Assembly: GCA_028680705.1 (NCBI GenBank)
Contig: JAQUJY010000004.1
Location: 10,425-74,424 of the forward strand
Direction: 5' to 3'
Source: Bacteroidales bacterium
Lineage (GTDB): Bacteria > Bacteroidota > Bacteroidia > Bacteroidales > Tenuifilaceae
DNA: 64,000 bases
Position 1 is the first letter of the stretch; every line of letters starts with the position of its first letter. Made by a program: the position numbers and the translations under genes. Positions 53,197 through 62,862 of this stretch are shown here, in pieces. Below the pieces are notes generated by a model, which saw only the letters and a list, made by a program, of their open reading frames with translations, was not told the DNA's origin and made no database searches.

Positions 53197-53532
53197 ATGA
53201 AGTCCTCTATTAAATTCACACCCGAGAGCTGGGAGCATTTTGTTACACAGAATGATGCAGTGTTACTATACCTGTACAATACGGGTTGTGATATCTGCAA
53301 TACGCTTCGCCCAAAAGTAAAAGACTTAGTTGAGCAGAATTTTCCAAAAATTAAGTTGGTTATCATTAACGCTAGCGATAACTTGGAGTTTGCAGCACAA
53401 ATCCGGATGCTAAGCGTACCGGGTATTATTCTTTATATGGAAGGGAAAGAGATGTTTCGTGCAAATGGGTTAATTGCACTATCGGACTTTGAGCAGAAAA
53501 TTAGGCGACCCTACGAAATGATGTTTGAGTAA
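53197..53532 (+). CDS. Thioredoxin family protein (CDIC active site)
   Basis: LYLYNTGCDICNTLRPKVKDLV...LSVPGIILYMEGKEMFR. Confidence 0.85.
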   Translation: MKSSIKFTPESWEHFVTQNDAVLLYLYNTGCDICNTLRPKVKDLVEQNFPKIKLVIINASDNLEFAAQIRMLSVPGIILYMEGKEMFRANGLIALSDFEQKIRRPYEMMFE

Positions 53533-53545
53533 AAAAACAGATCAT

Positions 53546-53571
53546 AAAAAAAGCCTCTGAGAGGCTTTTTT
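53546..53571. terminator. Bidirectional terminator between convergent genes
   Basis: AAAAAAAGCCTC-TGA-GAGGCTTTTTT. Confidence 0.88.
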
Positions 53572-53588
53572 ATGTGGTAGGGTTCAAA

Positions 53589-54176
53589 CTAAAATTTATA
53601 GATAAACCCAATTGAAGAGTTAAGGAAGTATTCCTGGATGCTGTATCCACTATTAGCCCTAAAATTAACGTTTGTATAGTCATTACTATAAGTGATAAAC
53701 GAGAAGATTGAAGGCATTAGCAGAGTTGCCCCCCATTTCTCACTTAACGCATAGGATAAACCAGGAAGGATATTAATTCCAACTGAGTTGTAACCATCCT
53801 TTGATGTTCCATTAGAAAATTTCCCGCTATGAAAATTTAAAGGTAATTCGCCTTGGGCAAAAATGGTGATTTTCTCGAACTTAATTGCAGAGTATCTTAC
53901 AAATGGCCTTAAAGAGAACGTATTGCTTACATCCTTTCCATCAACACCATCGGCTTTTGTTGAACTAGTTGAAAAGCCAATAGCACCACCCACTGTAAAA
54001 TTGCTGTTAACAACGTACCCAAACTGAGGCGCGAGCGAAAATCCAGAGGCTTTATCACCATCATCATTAGTACTTGAGAACCGCAGAGAGCCCCCAACCC
54101 ACATTTTTGAATTCTGGCCTACAGCCATAACTGACAATGCGATTAATAGTATCGCAATTAAAGGTAGTTTTTTCAT
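53589..54176 (-). CDS. Outer-membrane beta-barrel protein
   Basis: Signal peptide; GFSLAPQFGYVVNSNFTVGGAIGFS; C-terminal SIGFIYKF. Confidence 0.75.
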   Translation of the reverse strand: MKKLPLIAILLIALSVMAVGQNSKMWVGGSLRFSSTNDDGDKASGFSLAPQFGYVVNSNFTVGGAIGFSTSSTKADGVDGKDVSNTFSLRPFVRYSAIKFEKITIFAQGELPLNFHSGKFSNGTSKDGYNSVGINILPGLSYALSEKWGATLLMPSIFSFITYSNDYTNVNFRANSGYSIQEYFLNSSIGFIYKF

Positions 54177-54346
54177 CTTTTGAATATTTATTTAGTTAGT
54201 GATTAAGTGCATTTTCCTTCATTATTTTATTAGTCCTTAATAAAAGAGGTGACCCTTAGGGTCAATCAAATACAATAATAATCTTATTCATGCCACAAAA
54301 CCCATTAAACCGTGAATAATGTCCTAGGAACAAGAATACTGTTACA

Positions 54347-55420
54347 TTAGTTCAATTCCACCTCAAAAACTTTAGGCCAATTCTTCCCGGTTACAAACAA
54401 TCTGCTCCCTTTACTATCCCATGCTATACCGTTAAACACATCAATATCTTTATGCTTATCCTTCTCACTTAAAAGTTCAGAAAAGTTGACTACTGCATCA
54501 ACCCTGCCACTAGTGGGATCAATTACTACAATTTTGTTGGTTAAATAAATATTGGCATAAATTTTACCCTTTATCAGTTCCAGCTCATTAAGCTGGTTTA
54601 CCAGCCCCAAATTATCGAATACCTCAACTCGTTTAATTTCGGTGAACGATTTGGGCTCGAGAAAGTACAAAACGTTTGAGCCATCGCTCATAACAAGCAT
54701 ATTATCCATGGTGGTTAACCCCCACCCCTGGGTAGGATAATCGAAAGTTCGGATTAAATTAAAGGTTTCAGGATTGTAAACAAAGCCTTTGCGCGAGGTC
54801 CAGGTAATTTGATAAATCTCGCCATCGTAAATTGTTGTTCCCTCACCAAAGTATCTCGTATCGAGGTTTACGCTTTGCAATACCTTCCCTGTCTTAATAT
54901 CAACCCTTCTAAGACTCGACAATCCTCTTTGACCTGTGCTCTCAATAAAATATCCATTGTGATAAAAAAGTCCCTGAGTGTATGCTTCAATATCGTGAGG
55001 ATAAGTATTAACAACCCTATACGATAACTTTAGGGGTTCTATATTACTCTTTAGTTTTACACCTACCGACGCAGTTTGCCTTTGTCCTTTACGCCAAGCT
55101 GTTACCCTGAGTTGCCTTGTACCTAATGAGAATGACTGGGTGGCTAAACTATACTCAAGGCTTGTTAATTCACCAACACGCTCGTTGTCAACATAAAGCA
55201 CTATAGAGTCAGGACTTATCGAGTCGCTCTTTAGCTTTAAGCTAATTTGAATCTCATCGCCCAAATCAAAAAGTTGTCCGTTAGTTGGCTTAGTAATACC
55301 GATTAACTGCAGACTTACGTCTTGCTTAGGTACTCTCTGTGTTTCTGGCGATTTGCGATGGTCACAAGCCAGCATAGCCAATAGCATGAGACCTGAAAGA
55401 AAAAATAAAACCCTGTTCAT
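54347..55420 (-). CDS. Glutaminyl-peptide cyclotransferase family lipoprotein
   Basis: YPHDIEAYTQGLFYHNGYFIESTGQRGLSSLRRVDI...FNGIAWDSKGSRLFVTGKNWPKVFEV; lipobox MLACD. Confidence 0.88.
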   Translation of the reverse strand: MNRVLFFLSGLMLLAMLACDHRKSPETQRVPKQDVSLQLIGITKPTNGQLFDLGDEIQISLKLKSDSISPDSIVLYVDNERVGELTSLEYSLATQSFSLGTRQLRVTAWRKGQRQTASVGVKLKSNIEPLKLSYRVVNTYPHDIEAYTQGLFYHNGYFIESTGQRGLSSLRRVDIKTGKVLQSVNLDTRYFGEGTTIYDGEIYQITWTSRKGFVYNPETFNLIRTFDYPTQGWGLTTMDNMLVMSDGSNVLYFLEPKSFTEIKRVEVFDNLGLVNQLNELELIKGKIYANIYLTNKIVVIDPTSGRVDAVVNFSELLSEKDKHKDIDVFNGIAWDSKGSRLFVTGKNWPKVFEVELN

Positions 55421-55433
55421 TTCAATGATTTAA

Positions 55434-55853
55434 TTACTTATTGAATAACGGTTTCCAATAAGGTTTACGCTTTAAACTCGATATAACTTTTTGCTCCTTT
55501 ACCCTATTTTTCTCCTCGGGAAAAAACTCTTGCCAAATATTACTCCAACCCACAAAACCACCAATATTTCTGTCGTCGATAAAAACATCGGCCTCAATTT
55601 TTCTCGATACTTCAGCATCGAATTGCTCCTCGGGATAATTGGCATTAACGGCATAGAACTCTACTCCATTTGCACGACAAAACTCAATGGCCTCATCAAG
55701 CTCTTTTCCCTTTCGAACCGTCCATAGAATTAGCAACATTCCCTTTTGCTGCATTGCCTTTAGGGTTTCAAAGGCAAATAGCATTGGTTTGCCAATATCT
55801 GGAAATTTGTTCTCAACAATGGTTCCATCAAAATCAACTGCAACTTTAAGCAT
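55434..55853 (-). CDS. HAD-type hydrolase (BT0820-like)
   Basis: VAVDFDGTIVENKFPDIGK...LILWTVRKGKELDEAIEFCRANG...DVFIDDRNIGG. Confidence 0.85.
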   Translation of the reverse strand: MLKVAVDFDGTIVENKFPDIGKPMLFAFETLKAMQQKGMLLILWTVRKGKELDEAIEFCRANGVEFYAVNANYPEEQFDAEVSRKIEADVFIDDRNIGGFVGWSNIWQEFFPEEKNRVKEQKVISSLKRKPYWKPLFNK

Positions 55854-55872
55854 AGCATAACCTTATAATGTA

Positions 55873-55880
55873 CAAATATA
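55873..55880 (-). promoter_or_regulatory. -7 element TAtaTTTG for the HAD/QC genes
   Basis: CAAATATA on plus = TATATTTG on minus, 19 nt before the start. Confidence 0.4.
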
Positions 55881-56037
55881 GTAATTTGAGGTTATTAGAA
55901 TACCAGGATTGGGGTAAAGTAAAACTAAGTTAAAATTAAGAGCAGCTATTTAATCAGGAGCTGAATCTAAAGACACCTCATTGACCAATATCACCATTTT
56001 TAGAACTCGTAAACCTAAAAAGGGCTCTTAATTCTTC

Positions 56038-56045
56038 TATATTTG
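56038..56045 (+). promoter_or_regulatory. -7 element TAtaTTTG for the SiaC/PP2C cluster
   Basis: TATATTTG 34 nt before ATG 56080. Confidence 0.45.
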
Positions 56046-56079
56046 TGCGAATAGCACATAGCAATAATTCATTTTTAGT

Positions 56080-56454
56080 ATGAACATCTTTCGAGTAAAC
56101 GAACAAGAGGATACTCCAGAAGTCTTAATCGACAGAGATTCTGGTACGGTTAGTTTTACGGGTAAACTATTGCCCGAAGATTCTTTAGCATTTTTCTCAC
56201 CCATCGAAGAGCAATTAAAAAACTACATCTCTCAACCCAATCAAATAACCACAGTTAACCTTCGGCTTGAGTACATGAACTCCTCCTCACAGAAAAGAGT
56301 GCTTGGCCTACTTGCCACCCTTCAAAATCTAACTAACAGTGGACTAGAAGTTTACATTAACTGGTATTACCCCGAGGATGATGAGGATTTACTGGACGAA
56401 GGGAGAGATCTATCACAAATGCTTGAAAAACCATTAAACATAATCCCCTATTAA
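56080..56454 (+). CDS. SiaC family regulatory phosphoprotein (DUF1987)
   Basis: TPEVLIDRDSGTVSFTGKLLPEDSLAFFSPIEEQL...NLRLEYMNSSSQKRVLGLLATL...WYYPEDDEDLLDEGRDLSQML. Confidence 0.85.
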   Translation: MNIFRVNEQEDTPEVLIDRDSGTVSFTGKLLPEDSLAFFSPIEEQLKNYISQPNQITTVNLRLEYMNSSSQKRVLGLLATLQNLTNSGLEVYINWYYPEDDEDLLDEGRDLSQMLEKPLNIIPY

Positions 56455-56478
56455 CCAAAAAAACCAAACTATATCTCC

Positions 56479-58398
56479 ATGCTAAACAAGGCCTTACAAA
56501 AAATCGTAATTATAATTTTAGTGTTTTGCTCTAATGCACTACAAGCCCAATTTCAGGCTGAACTTCCCGAAGCATTGAAGATAGAAATTGAAGAACAAAT
56601 AATAAAAGCCAACGAGTTTGAAAATTCGGAAGATTACAATCAGGCAGCTTTCCATCTGAATAAAGTTGCTACCATCTATTGGGTTAACGGATTTCCCAAC
56701 AAGGCCATACCACTATTTAAGAAAACCATAGTACTAAACGAAAAGATTGGCAACGAAAATGCCATAAGAATGCTCAACAGCAATATTGGTATGATCTATA
56801 CAGATGAGGAAAATTACTCAAAGGCCCTTGAGTACTTCAATAAATCATTATGTATTGCAAGGCAGATGAACCGAAAACCCGATATTGCAGCATCACTGCT
56901 AAACATTGCCAATGTACAATCGGAGATAAAGGAATATGCCAATGCAGCAAAAACTTTAGAGGAGGCACATACACTAGCCCGCGAGCTAAACGACGAAAAG
57001 ATGCTCCGCAACTGCTACTCCTTACTTGCTGATGTTTACGAAAAAAAAGGCAATTCCGATAAATCGACCGAATACTTTGCGCTTTACACTACCATAACCA
57101 GGAAAATTCAGCGCGAAGAGATGCGCAAGCATGATAACCAAGCCCGCAAAATTATTGAGGATGCCAAGAGCAAGGTTACAGAAATTGAGCATGCAAAGGA
57201 TCAAACCGAAAAGGAATTGCTCGATAAGCAGCAAGCCCTAAAAGATACCGAAGAGAGCCTGGAACAAACTGAGCAGATATCGAAAGATCGCAAAATGCAG
57301 ATTGACTTGCTTAACAAGGAGAAAGAACTAAAAGATGCTATAATAAAAAATCAAAAATTAGTACGAAATATTTTCCTGTTCATCATCTTTGTTGTGCTGG
57401 CCTTTGCACTACTCTTCTTCTACAACCTGAAAATAAAGAAAAAAGCCAACCAAAAGTTAAAAACGCAAAACATTGAAATTGCCAAGCAGAGCCAGCTAAT
57501 TGAGCAGGTAAATCAAGATCTGGAAGGAGCTTTCAATAAGATTGAAAAACAAAACCGCGATATTACTAGCAGTATAAACTACGCTCAACGCATTCAAGAG
57601 GCAATGCTGCCTTCGGTAGAAAACCTTTCGCCTCTTAAAAACGATTCATTTATACTATTTAAGCCTCGCAACATTGTTAGTGGCGATTTTTACTGGTTTA
57701 CTGGATACGGGTCTCCCAAAACACTCGATGAAGAAAATAACAAAACCTTTATCAAACTTCACAACTTACCTAAGGACGAGAAAGGGTTCCTTATCTCGGC
57801 TATTGATTGCACCGGACATGGTATACCCGGCGCATTTATGAGTATGATTGGCTTTAATCTGCTCGAAACCATTGTCCGGAGTGGGATTGTTGTGCCTAAC
57901 GAAATACTTAAGCATTTACATAATGCGGTTAGGTATCTACTTAAGCAGGATACTACCGACAATAGAGATGGCATGGACATGGCCATTTGCAGTATTATTG
58001 ATAACGGTAAAAAGTTACTTTATGCCGGAGCAAAAAACCCGCTAATCTCGATATCAAATGGGGAATTGAACTATATTAGAGGCGATTCTGTTCCAGTGGG
58101 AGGAATGCAGAAAGAGGACCAGAGAGAATTTTCATTACACACAATTAACGTGGATAGTCCAACATCATTCTATATCTTCTCCGACGGAATTACAGATCAA
58201 TTTGGTGGTCCGAACGAACAAAAGTTTGGCACAAGAAGGTTTAAAGAGTTCCTGCTGGAAATACATAAATTACCCATGCCTGAGCAAAAAGAAAAACTTG
58301 AGCAACGGTTGGGCGAATGGATGAAGAGCTACCAGAAGCAAATTGACGATATAATTGTTGTAGGCTTTAAAATTGACGGCGCAAAATTTGAACTCTAA
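56479..58398 (+). CDS. TPR + coiled coil + TM + SpoIIE/PP2C phosphatase
   Basis: Signal peptide, TPR repeats (ALEYFNKSLCIARQM), TM IFLFIIFVVLAFALLFF, SGDFYWF, AIDCTGHGIPGAFMSM, DGMDMA, FSDGITDQFGG. Confidence 0.92.
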   Translation: MLNKALQKIVIIILVFCSNALQAQFQAELPEALKIEIEEQIIKANEFENSEDYNQAAFHLNKVATIYWVNGFPNKAIPLFKKTIVLNEKIGNENAIRMLNSNIGMIYTDEENYSKALEYFNKSLCIARQMNRKPDIAASLLNIANVQSEIKEYANAAKTLEEAHTLARELNDEKMLRNCYSLLADVYEKKGNSDKSTEYFALYTTITRKIQREEMRKHDNQARKIIEDAKSKVTEIEHAKDQTEKELLDKQQALKDTEESLEQTEQISKDRKMQIDLLNKEKELKDAIIKNQKLVRNIFLFIIFVVLAFALLFFYNLKIKKKANQKLKTQNIEIAKQSQLIEQVNQDLEGAFNKIEKQNRDITSSINYAQRIQEAMLPSVENLSPLKNDSFILFKPRNIVSGDFYWFTGYGSPKTLDEENNKTFIKLHNLPKDEKGFLISAIDCTGHGIPGAFMSMIGFNLLETIVRSGIVVPNEILKHLHNAVRYLLKQDTTDNRDGMDMAICSIIDNGKKLLYAGAKNPLISISNGELNYIRGDSVPVGGMQKEDQREFSLHTINVDSPTSFYIFSDGITDQFGGPNEQKFGTRRFKEFLLEIHKLPMPEQKEKLEQRLGEWMKSYQKQIDDIIVVGFKIDGAKFEL

Positions 58399-58477
58399 AA
58401 CATTTCAACTATATTTAAAGTGCTACACAATTCCGCAATCTATCAAAATAAGATAATCCACATATAAAATACAAACA

Positions 58478-59422
58478 ATGAGAATTGTTACGCTCACTTT
58501 ACTCTTTATAGCTATTCTGCAATTTCATCTTTTAGGGCAGGAACAATTAAAGCATGAAGCAAAACTTTTTACCGACAGCACCGGTCAGGTTTTTACTAGG
58601 GTTGATGCCCCAGCATATCTTTTTATCTCACCTGCCAACTCGGCAGAAAGACTCATCCTTATCCCAAGTAACGATAAATTGGCAAACCCCATGGAATGGG
58701 ACGGTCACGGTTCCCACTATATTGTTTATAAAGATTTGAAGCAAAATACGAATATTCGCTTTAGGGTAATTGCCGATGGAGTACCACCTAAAAGCGAACC
58801 ATTATTTACAAAGGGACTGCTTTTTAGCTACAACAACACCTACTTCTCTGAGGTTGGTTCTGAGATGGCCATTACAGCAACTGATAATATGACTGGAGTT
58901 GAAAACTCTTACATCTCAATGGATGGAAATCCATTTCAGGAGGCTAGTAACCCCATAATTTTTAACAACGAGGGTGAATTTGAGGTTAAGGCCTACTCTG
59001 TGGATAACGTAGGTAATGCTGAAAACATAAAAGACTATAGAATTATAACCTCCAGTAGCGCGTCCATTCATCTAAACAGCATATATTTTGGCGTGGGCAG
59101 CACCACGCTTATTCCCGAGGCAGTTAATGAATTGAGTAAGTTGGCAAGCCTTTTACAAATCTATAAGGATATACACCTTGAGATTAGAGCACACACAGAT
59201 AGTAGAGGAAAAGCAAACTTCAACCTCACCCTTTCCGAAGGAAGAGCACAATCGGTTATTAAGTTCTTAAAATCAAAAGGAGTTGAGGAGGAGAGACTAA
59301 CAGCAAAAGGCTATGGCGAAACTCTGCTAATTAACGAATGTTCCGATGGAGTAACCTGCTCCGAGGAAAAACACAAAGAAAACCGAAGGGTCGAACTTAT
59401 TGTCAAAAAGAGTTTCCCCTAA
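58478..59422 (+). CDS. Secreted protein: WDGHG module + OmpL47-like repeat + OmpA peptidoglycan-binding domain
   Basis: C-term IYFGVGSTTLIPEAVNELSKLASLL...IRAHTDSRGKANFNLTLSEGRAQSVIKFLKSKGV; N-term shared with the next gene. Confidence 0.88.
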   Translation: MRIVTLTLLFIAILQFHLLGQEQLKHEAKLFTDSTGQVFTRVDAPAYLFISPANSAERLILIPSNDKLANPMEWDGHGSHYIVYKDLKQNTNIRFRVIADGVPPKSEPLFTKGLLFSYNNTYFSEVGSEMAITATDNMTGVENSYISMDGNPFQEASNPIIFNNEGEFEVKAYSVDNVGNAENIKDYRIITSSSASIHLNSIYFGVGSTTLIPEAVNELSKLASLLQIYKDIHLEIRAHTDSRGKANFNLTLSEGRAQSVIKFLKSKGVEEERLTAKGYGETLLINECSDGVTCSEEKHKENRRVELIVKKSFP

Positions 59423-59444
59423 CAAAATAACACACTAGTAAGGA

Positions 59445-61133
59445 ATGAAATATTTCATACAATCACTAATACTTACTCTTGCGCTAACAATGGTATCGGC
59501 ATTTACCATTGCGCAAGAAGTTGACACATTTCATACCGATTCTATCGGTCAGCTATTCGTAAACCCAAAAACGCCCATACACCTTTACCTTTCAACATCG
59601 CCCGATGGCAAAGATGCAGTTAGACTGAAGAGCCAACAGCCCGAAGGAGAGCCTTTGTACTGGGACGGGCACGGCCCTCAATACCTTACACACTTAAACC
59701 TTTACCTTGGCCGTAAAATAAGATTCGATTTATTTGCCGATGGTCTCCCACCCAAAACTTCGCCTAATTTTGATGTAAAGCAAGGATACCAAAAGGGTAA
59801 CACAATATACGTCTCTGGAACTACGATAATTGAGTTCACATCAACTGATGCCCATTCTGGTATTGACAAATTGATGTACTCTGTTAATGGTAACGAATTT
59901 GCCCAATATGCTCAACCCATAGTTCTTGATAATGAAGGACAATACACACTAAAATTTTACGCCACAGATAATGTTGGCAATAAAGAGGATGAGGGCGAAA
60001 GGACAATTATGGTTGATACAACCCCACCAGTAACTGACCTGAAATTTATTGGTCCTGAGCACAATAGCGTTGTCGCATCGGCAACAAAGTTTGAACTAAC
60101 TGCTACTGACTTAAATGGCGTAAAGGAAACGTATTACTCTATAGATGATGATACACAAAAACAATACAAGACTCCAATTGCCTTGGCCAAACTCTCCGAA
60201 GGAGAGCATTCCATAATCTGGTACTCAATTGATATGGTAGGCAATACTGAAGAAAATCAGCAATTAGATTTCTTTGTAGATAAAACGCCCCCAATGGTTT
60301 TTGAGGAGTTAGTAGGAAACACCTACATGGTGGCAGGTAAAGAATACTCATCGGGGCGAACCCAGCTACGTATTGTTGCCGTTGACAATAAGGCTGGTGT
60401 TAAGGAGATTCACTACTCAATAAACAACCAACCCTTTAAACTATACGAAAAGCCAGTTTACCTATCGGAAATTAGCGGTGCGGCTATAGTGAAATCGTTC
60501 GCAATTGACAATGTTGGCAACAAGGGAGTTAGTGACACAGAGGGGCAGCAATTCTCAATGCCCAAGGTTGATATTACAGGACCAAACATAAAGTACACGC
60601 TAAAGGGACCAAGGTTAACACTAAGGGATAGTTTATGGCTAAGCCCAAAAACAAAAATAGGCATAACAGCAACCGATGATGGTTCGGGTTTAAACCGAAT
60701 TGAGTATAAAATTAATGAGAATGCTCCTGGAGAATATACCGATGAATTCTACATTGACCAATCAGGCGCATATACTATTGTCGCAACCGCATGGGATAAT
60801 GTAGAGAATCTCAATATCAGCAACCTTGAACTGCGTATTGATGCCAATGCGCCAGAATTATTGTGCAACTTCTCAGTAAAACCCCACAGATTTATTGATG
60901 AAGGTGAAGAACGGGTTCCCGTTTATAGCAATGGTGTTCTAGTTTACCTTGGAGCCACCGATGATATTGTTGGTGTTGACAGGATTATGGTTTCCATTAA
61001 CGGTTCACGAGAAAAAGCATACACCCAACCGCTAAGCGGTTTTAAAGTCAACCAAACTCACACCATAAAGTTAAGGGCAATTGATAGATTAGGTAATGAA
61101 AAAGAAACAACCATTCAGTTTAGAGTTGAATAG
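59445..61133 (+). CDS. Secreted protein: WDGHG module + about five OmpL47/Ig-like repeats
   Basis: Repeats TDAHSGIDKLMYSVNG..., TDLNGVKETYYSIDD..., VDNKAGVKEIHYSINN..., TDDGSGLNRIEYKINE..., TDDIVGVDRIMVSING... Confidence 0.82.
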   Translation: MKYFIQSLILTLALTMVSAFTIAQEVDTFHTDSIGQLFVNPKTPIHLYLSTSPDGKDAVRLKSQQPEGEPLYWDGHGPQYLTHLNLYLGRKIRFDLFADGLPPKTSPNFDVKQGYQKGNTIYVSGTTIIEFTSTDAHSGIDKLMYSVNGNEFAQYAQPIVLDNEGQYTLKFYATDNVGNKEDEGERTIMVDTTPPVTDLKFIGPEHNSVVASATKFELTATDLNGVKETYYSIDDDTQKQYKTPIALAKLSEGEHSIIWYSIDMVGNTEENQQLDFFVDKTPPMVFEELVGNTYMVAGKEYSSGRTQLRIVAVDNKAGVKEIHYSINNQPFKLYEKPVYLSEISGAAIVKSFAIDNVGNKGVSDTEGQQFSMPKVDITGPNIKYTLKGPRLTLRDSLWLSPKTKIGITATDDGSGLNRIEYKINENAPGEYTDEFYIDQSGAYTIVATAWDNVENLNISNLELRIDANAPELLCNFSVKPHRFIDEGEERVPVYSNGVLVYLGATDDIVGVDRIMVSINGSREKAYTQPLSGFKVNQTHTIKLRAIDRLGNEKETTIQFRVE

Positions 61134-61188
61134 TGGTTATTAGTTTTATGCCTATCTATACCCGAATTCCTCAAAGTATGAATTCCCT

Positions 61189-62391
61189 CTACCTAAACAC
61201 CGCAACTGCTCTGCTGTAGATTCCCTGCACATAGGCAATGGCCAACCCAAAGTTGGTAACCGGGATGCCTGCTTCAATGGCTGGCAAAAGTCTTGAATGC
61301 AATTGCTTTCGGGTTATCATGCAGCCTCCACATTGAATTATCAAAGCATAATCGGTCATGGGGCGTTCCAGTTTATCGAGGCCAGCCACAAAATCAAACT
61401 CTAGCACTTTTCCCGTAAATTTACGAATCCAACTCGGAATTTTCACACGCCCAATATCATCGCACGATACGTGGTGCGTGCAGCTCTCCAGCATCAAAAC
61501 TCTATCCCCATCCTTTAGCTCTGCTATTTTAGGTGTCCCTTTTATGTAGCTGTCAAAATCGCCCTTAAACCGAGCCAGAAGAATACTAAAACTTGTTAGT
61601 GGCACATCGGCGGGAATTATGGAATCTGCCAACGAAAAGATTTGACTATCTGTTACTGCAATGGCTGGTTTAATACCTGTTTTACGCAAAAAACCTTCCA
61701 CTTCATTCTCCTTTAGCACAATGGCCACAGCATCATTATCAAGGGCATCGCGAATGGCCTGTACCTGAGGAAGAATTAACCGCCCTGCCGGTGCTGCATT
61801 ATCAATAGGCGTAATGAACAATACAATATCACCTTTGCCAATAATTCCGCCCAAAAGTTTTGGCGTTTGCAAAGATGAATCAGGAATAGTTAACCTAATA
61901 GTGTCCACCAATTGTTTAAAGCCATCCCCTGTAGCAATACTTATCTCAACAATACTAGGCTTTAGCGGTAGTGCTTGTAAAGATGTTTTTACCTCTTTGT
62001 TTAGCGGTGCCAAATCGCTTTTATTGTGAACAATAATATATGGTATGCTATGCCTACTAAACTGGGCGACCAGCTGGTTCTCAAAATCGCCCCAAAGGCT
62101 GTTGGCGATTACCAATATGGCTAAATTGATATGGCTTATGGTCTCAACCGTTTTCTCTATTCGCTTGGCTCCCAAATCACCAGTATCGTCAATCCCCGCA
62201 GTATCAATTATAATAACTGGCCCAAAATCGAGTATCTCCAGCGATTTTTTAACAGGATCGGTAGTAGTACCGGGATGCTCCGAAACAATGGCCACAGACT
62301 GACCCGTAAGCATGTTGACCAGCGAACTCTTACCGTTATTTCGTCTTCCGTATATACCAATATGGGGCTTTGACTCTCTTCCTAAACTCAT
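61189..62391 (-). CDS. hydF: [FeFe] hydrogenase H-cluster maturation GTPase HydF
   Basis: HIGIYGRRNNGKSSLVNMLTGQ, EHPGTTTDPVKKSLEILDFGPVIIIDTAGIDDTGDLG, HHVSCDDIGRVKIP, IIQCGGCMITRKQ. Confidence 0.93.
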   Translation of the reverse strand: MSLGRESKPHIGIYGRRNNGKSSLVNMLTGQSVAIVSEHPGTTTDPVKKSLEILDFGPVIIIDTAGIDDTGDLGAKRIEKTVETISHINLAILVIANSLWGDFENQLVAQFSRHSIPYIIVHNKSDLAPLNKEVKTSLQALPLKPSIVEISIATGDGFKQLVDTIRLTIPDSSLQTPKLLGGIIGKGDIVLFITPIDNAAPAGRLILPQVQAIRDALDNDAVAIVLKENEVEGFLRKTGIKPAIAVTDSQIFSLADSIIPADVPLTSFSILLARFKGDFDSYIKGTPKIAELKDGDRVLMLESCTHHVSCDDIGRVKIPSWIRKFTGKVLEFDFVAGLDKLERPMTDYALIIQCGGCMITRKQLHSRLLPAIEAGIPVTNFGLAIAYVQGIYSRAVAVFR

Positions 62392-62408
62392 TGCTACAAT
62401 TTTGCCTA

Positions 62409-62416
62409 CAAAGGTA
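62409..62416 (-). promoter_or_regulatory. -7 element TAccTTTG for hydF
   Basis: CAAAGGTA on plus, 18 nt upstream of the hydF ATG. Confidence 0.4.
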
Positions 62417-62610
62417 AAAGATTTAGCGGACTGAATTTTATCACTTAGATTTATTTAGTTTAAAGATTAATTGATATTATATTGCTTGTAAAAGATATAT
62501 TATTGCTATTTTAGTTCGCCGAATTGCTTATAATTAGGGAATATGTAGATATTGAGCAATCGTTAATACTTGAATAAACCAGCGTTAACCATACATGATT
62601 GGGCAATAAG

Positions 62611-62862
62611 ATGAAAGTATTCTTTTATGGCATAGTACAAGTTGCCACAAACACTATAACCACCTTTCGTAATTCGAAGTTGGCTCAAGTTCTATTAATT
62701 ATTGTACTCATCAAAATCTTTATTTTTTACGGCTTGCTCAAAGGATTTATATACCCTCGTTACCTAAAGCCTAAATGGGACAGCAAAGAACATCGCAGCA
62801 ACGATGTGATGAAAGACCTACTAAACAAACCTAAAACTTATACATATGATGGAATCTATTGA
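62611..62862 (+). CDS. DUF4492 small membrane protein
   Basis: MKVFFYGIVQVATNTITTFRNSKLAQVLLIIVLIKIFIFYGLLKGFIYPRYLKPKWDS; overlaps the cydA start. ATG 62611 preferred over TTG 62599. Confidence 0.8.
   Translation: MKVFFYGIVQVATNTITTFRNSKLAQVLLIIVLIKIFIFYGLLKGFIYPRYLKPKWDSKEHRSNDVMKDLLNKPKTYTYDGIY

Noticed and set aside
59445-61133. Possible recombinogenic DNA repeats from the tandem protein repeats
   Set aside because: Repeats are recognisable only at protein level; nucleotide identity is too diverged to call DNA repeats.
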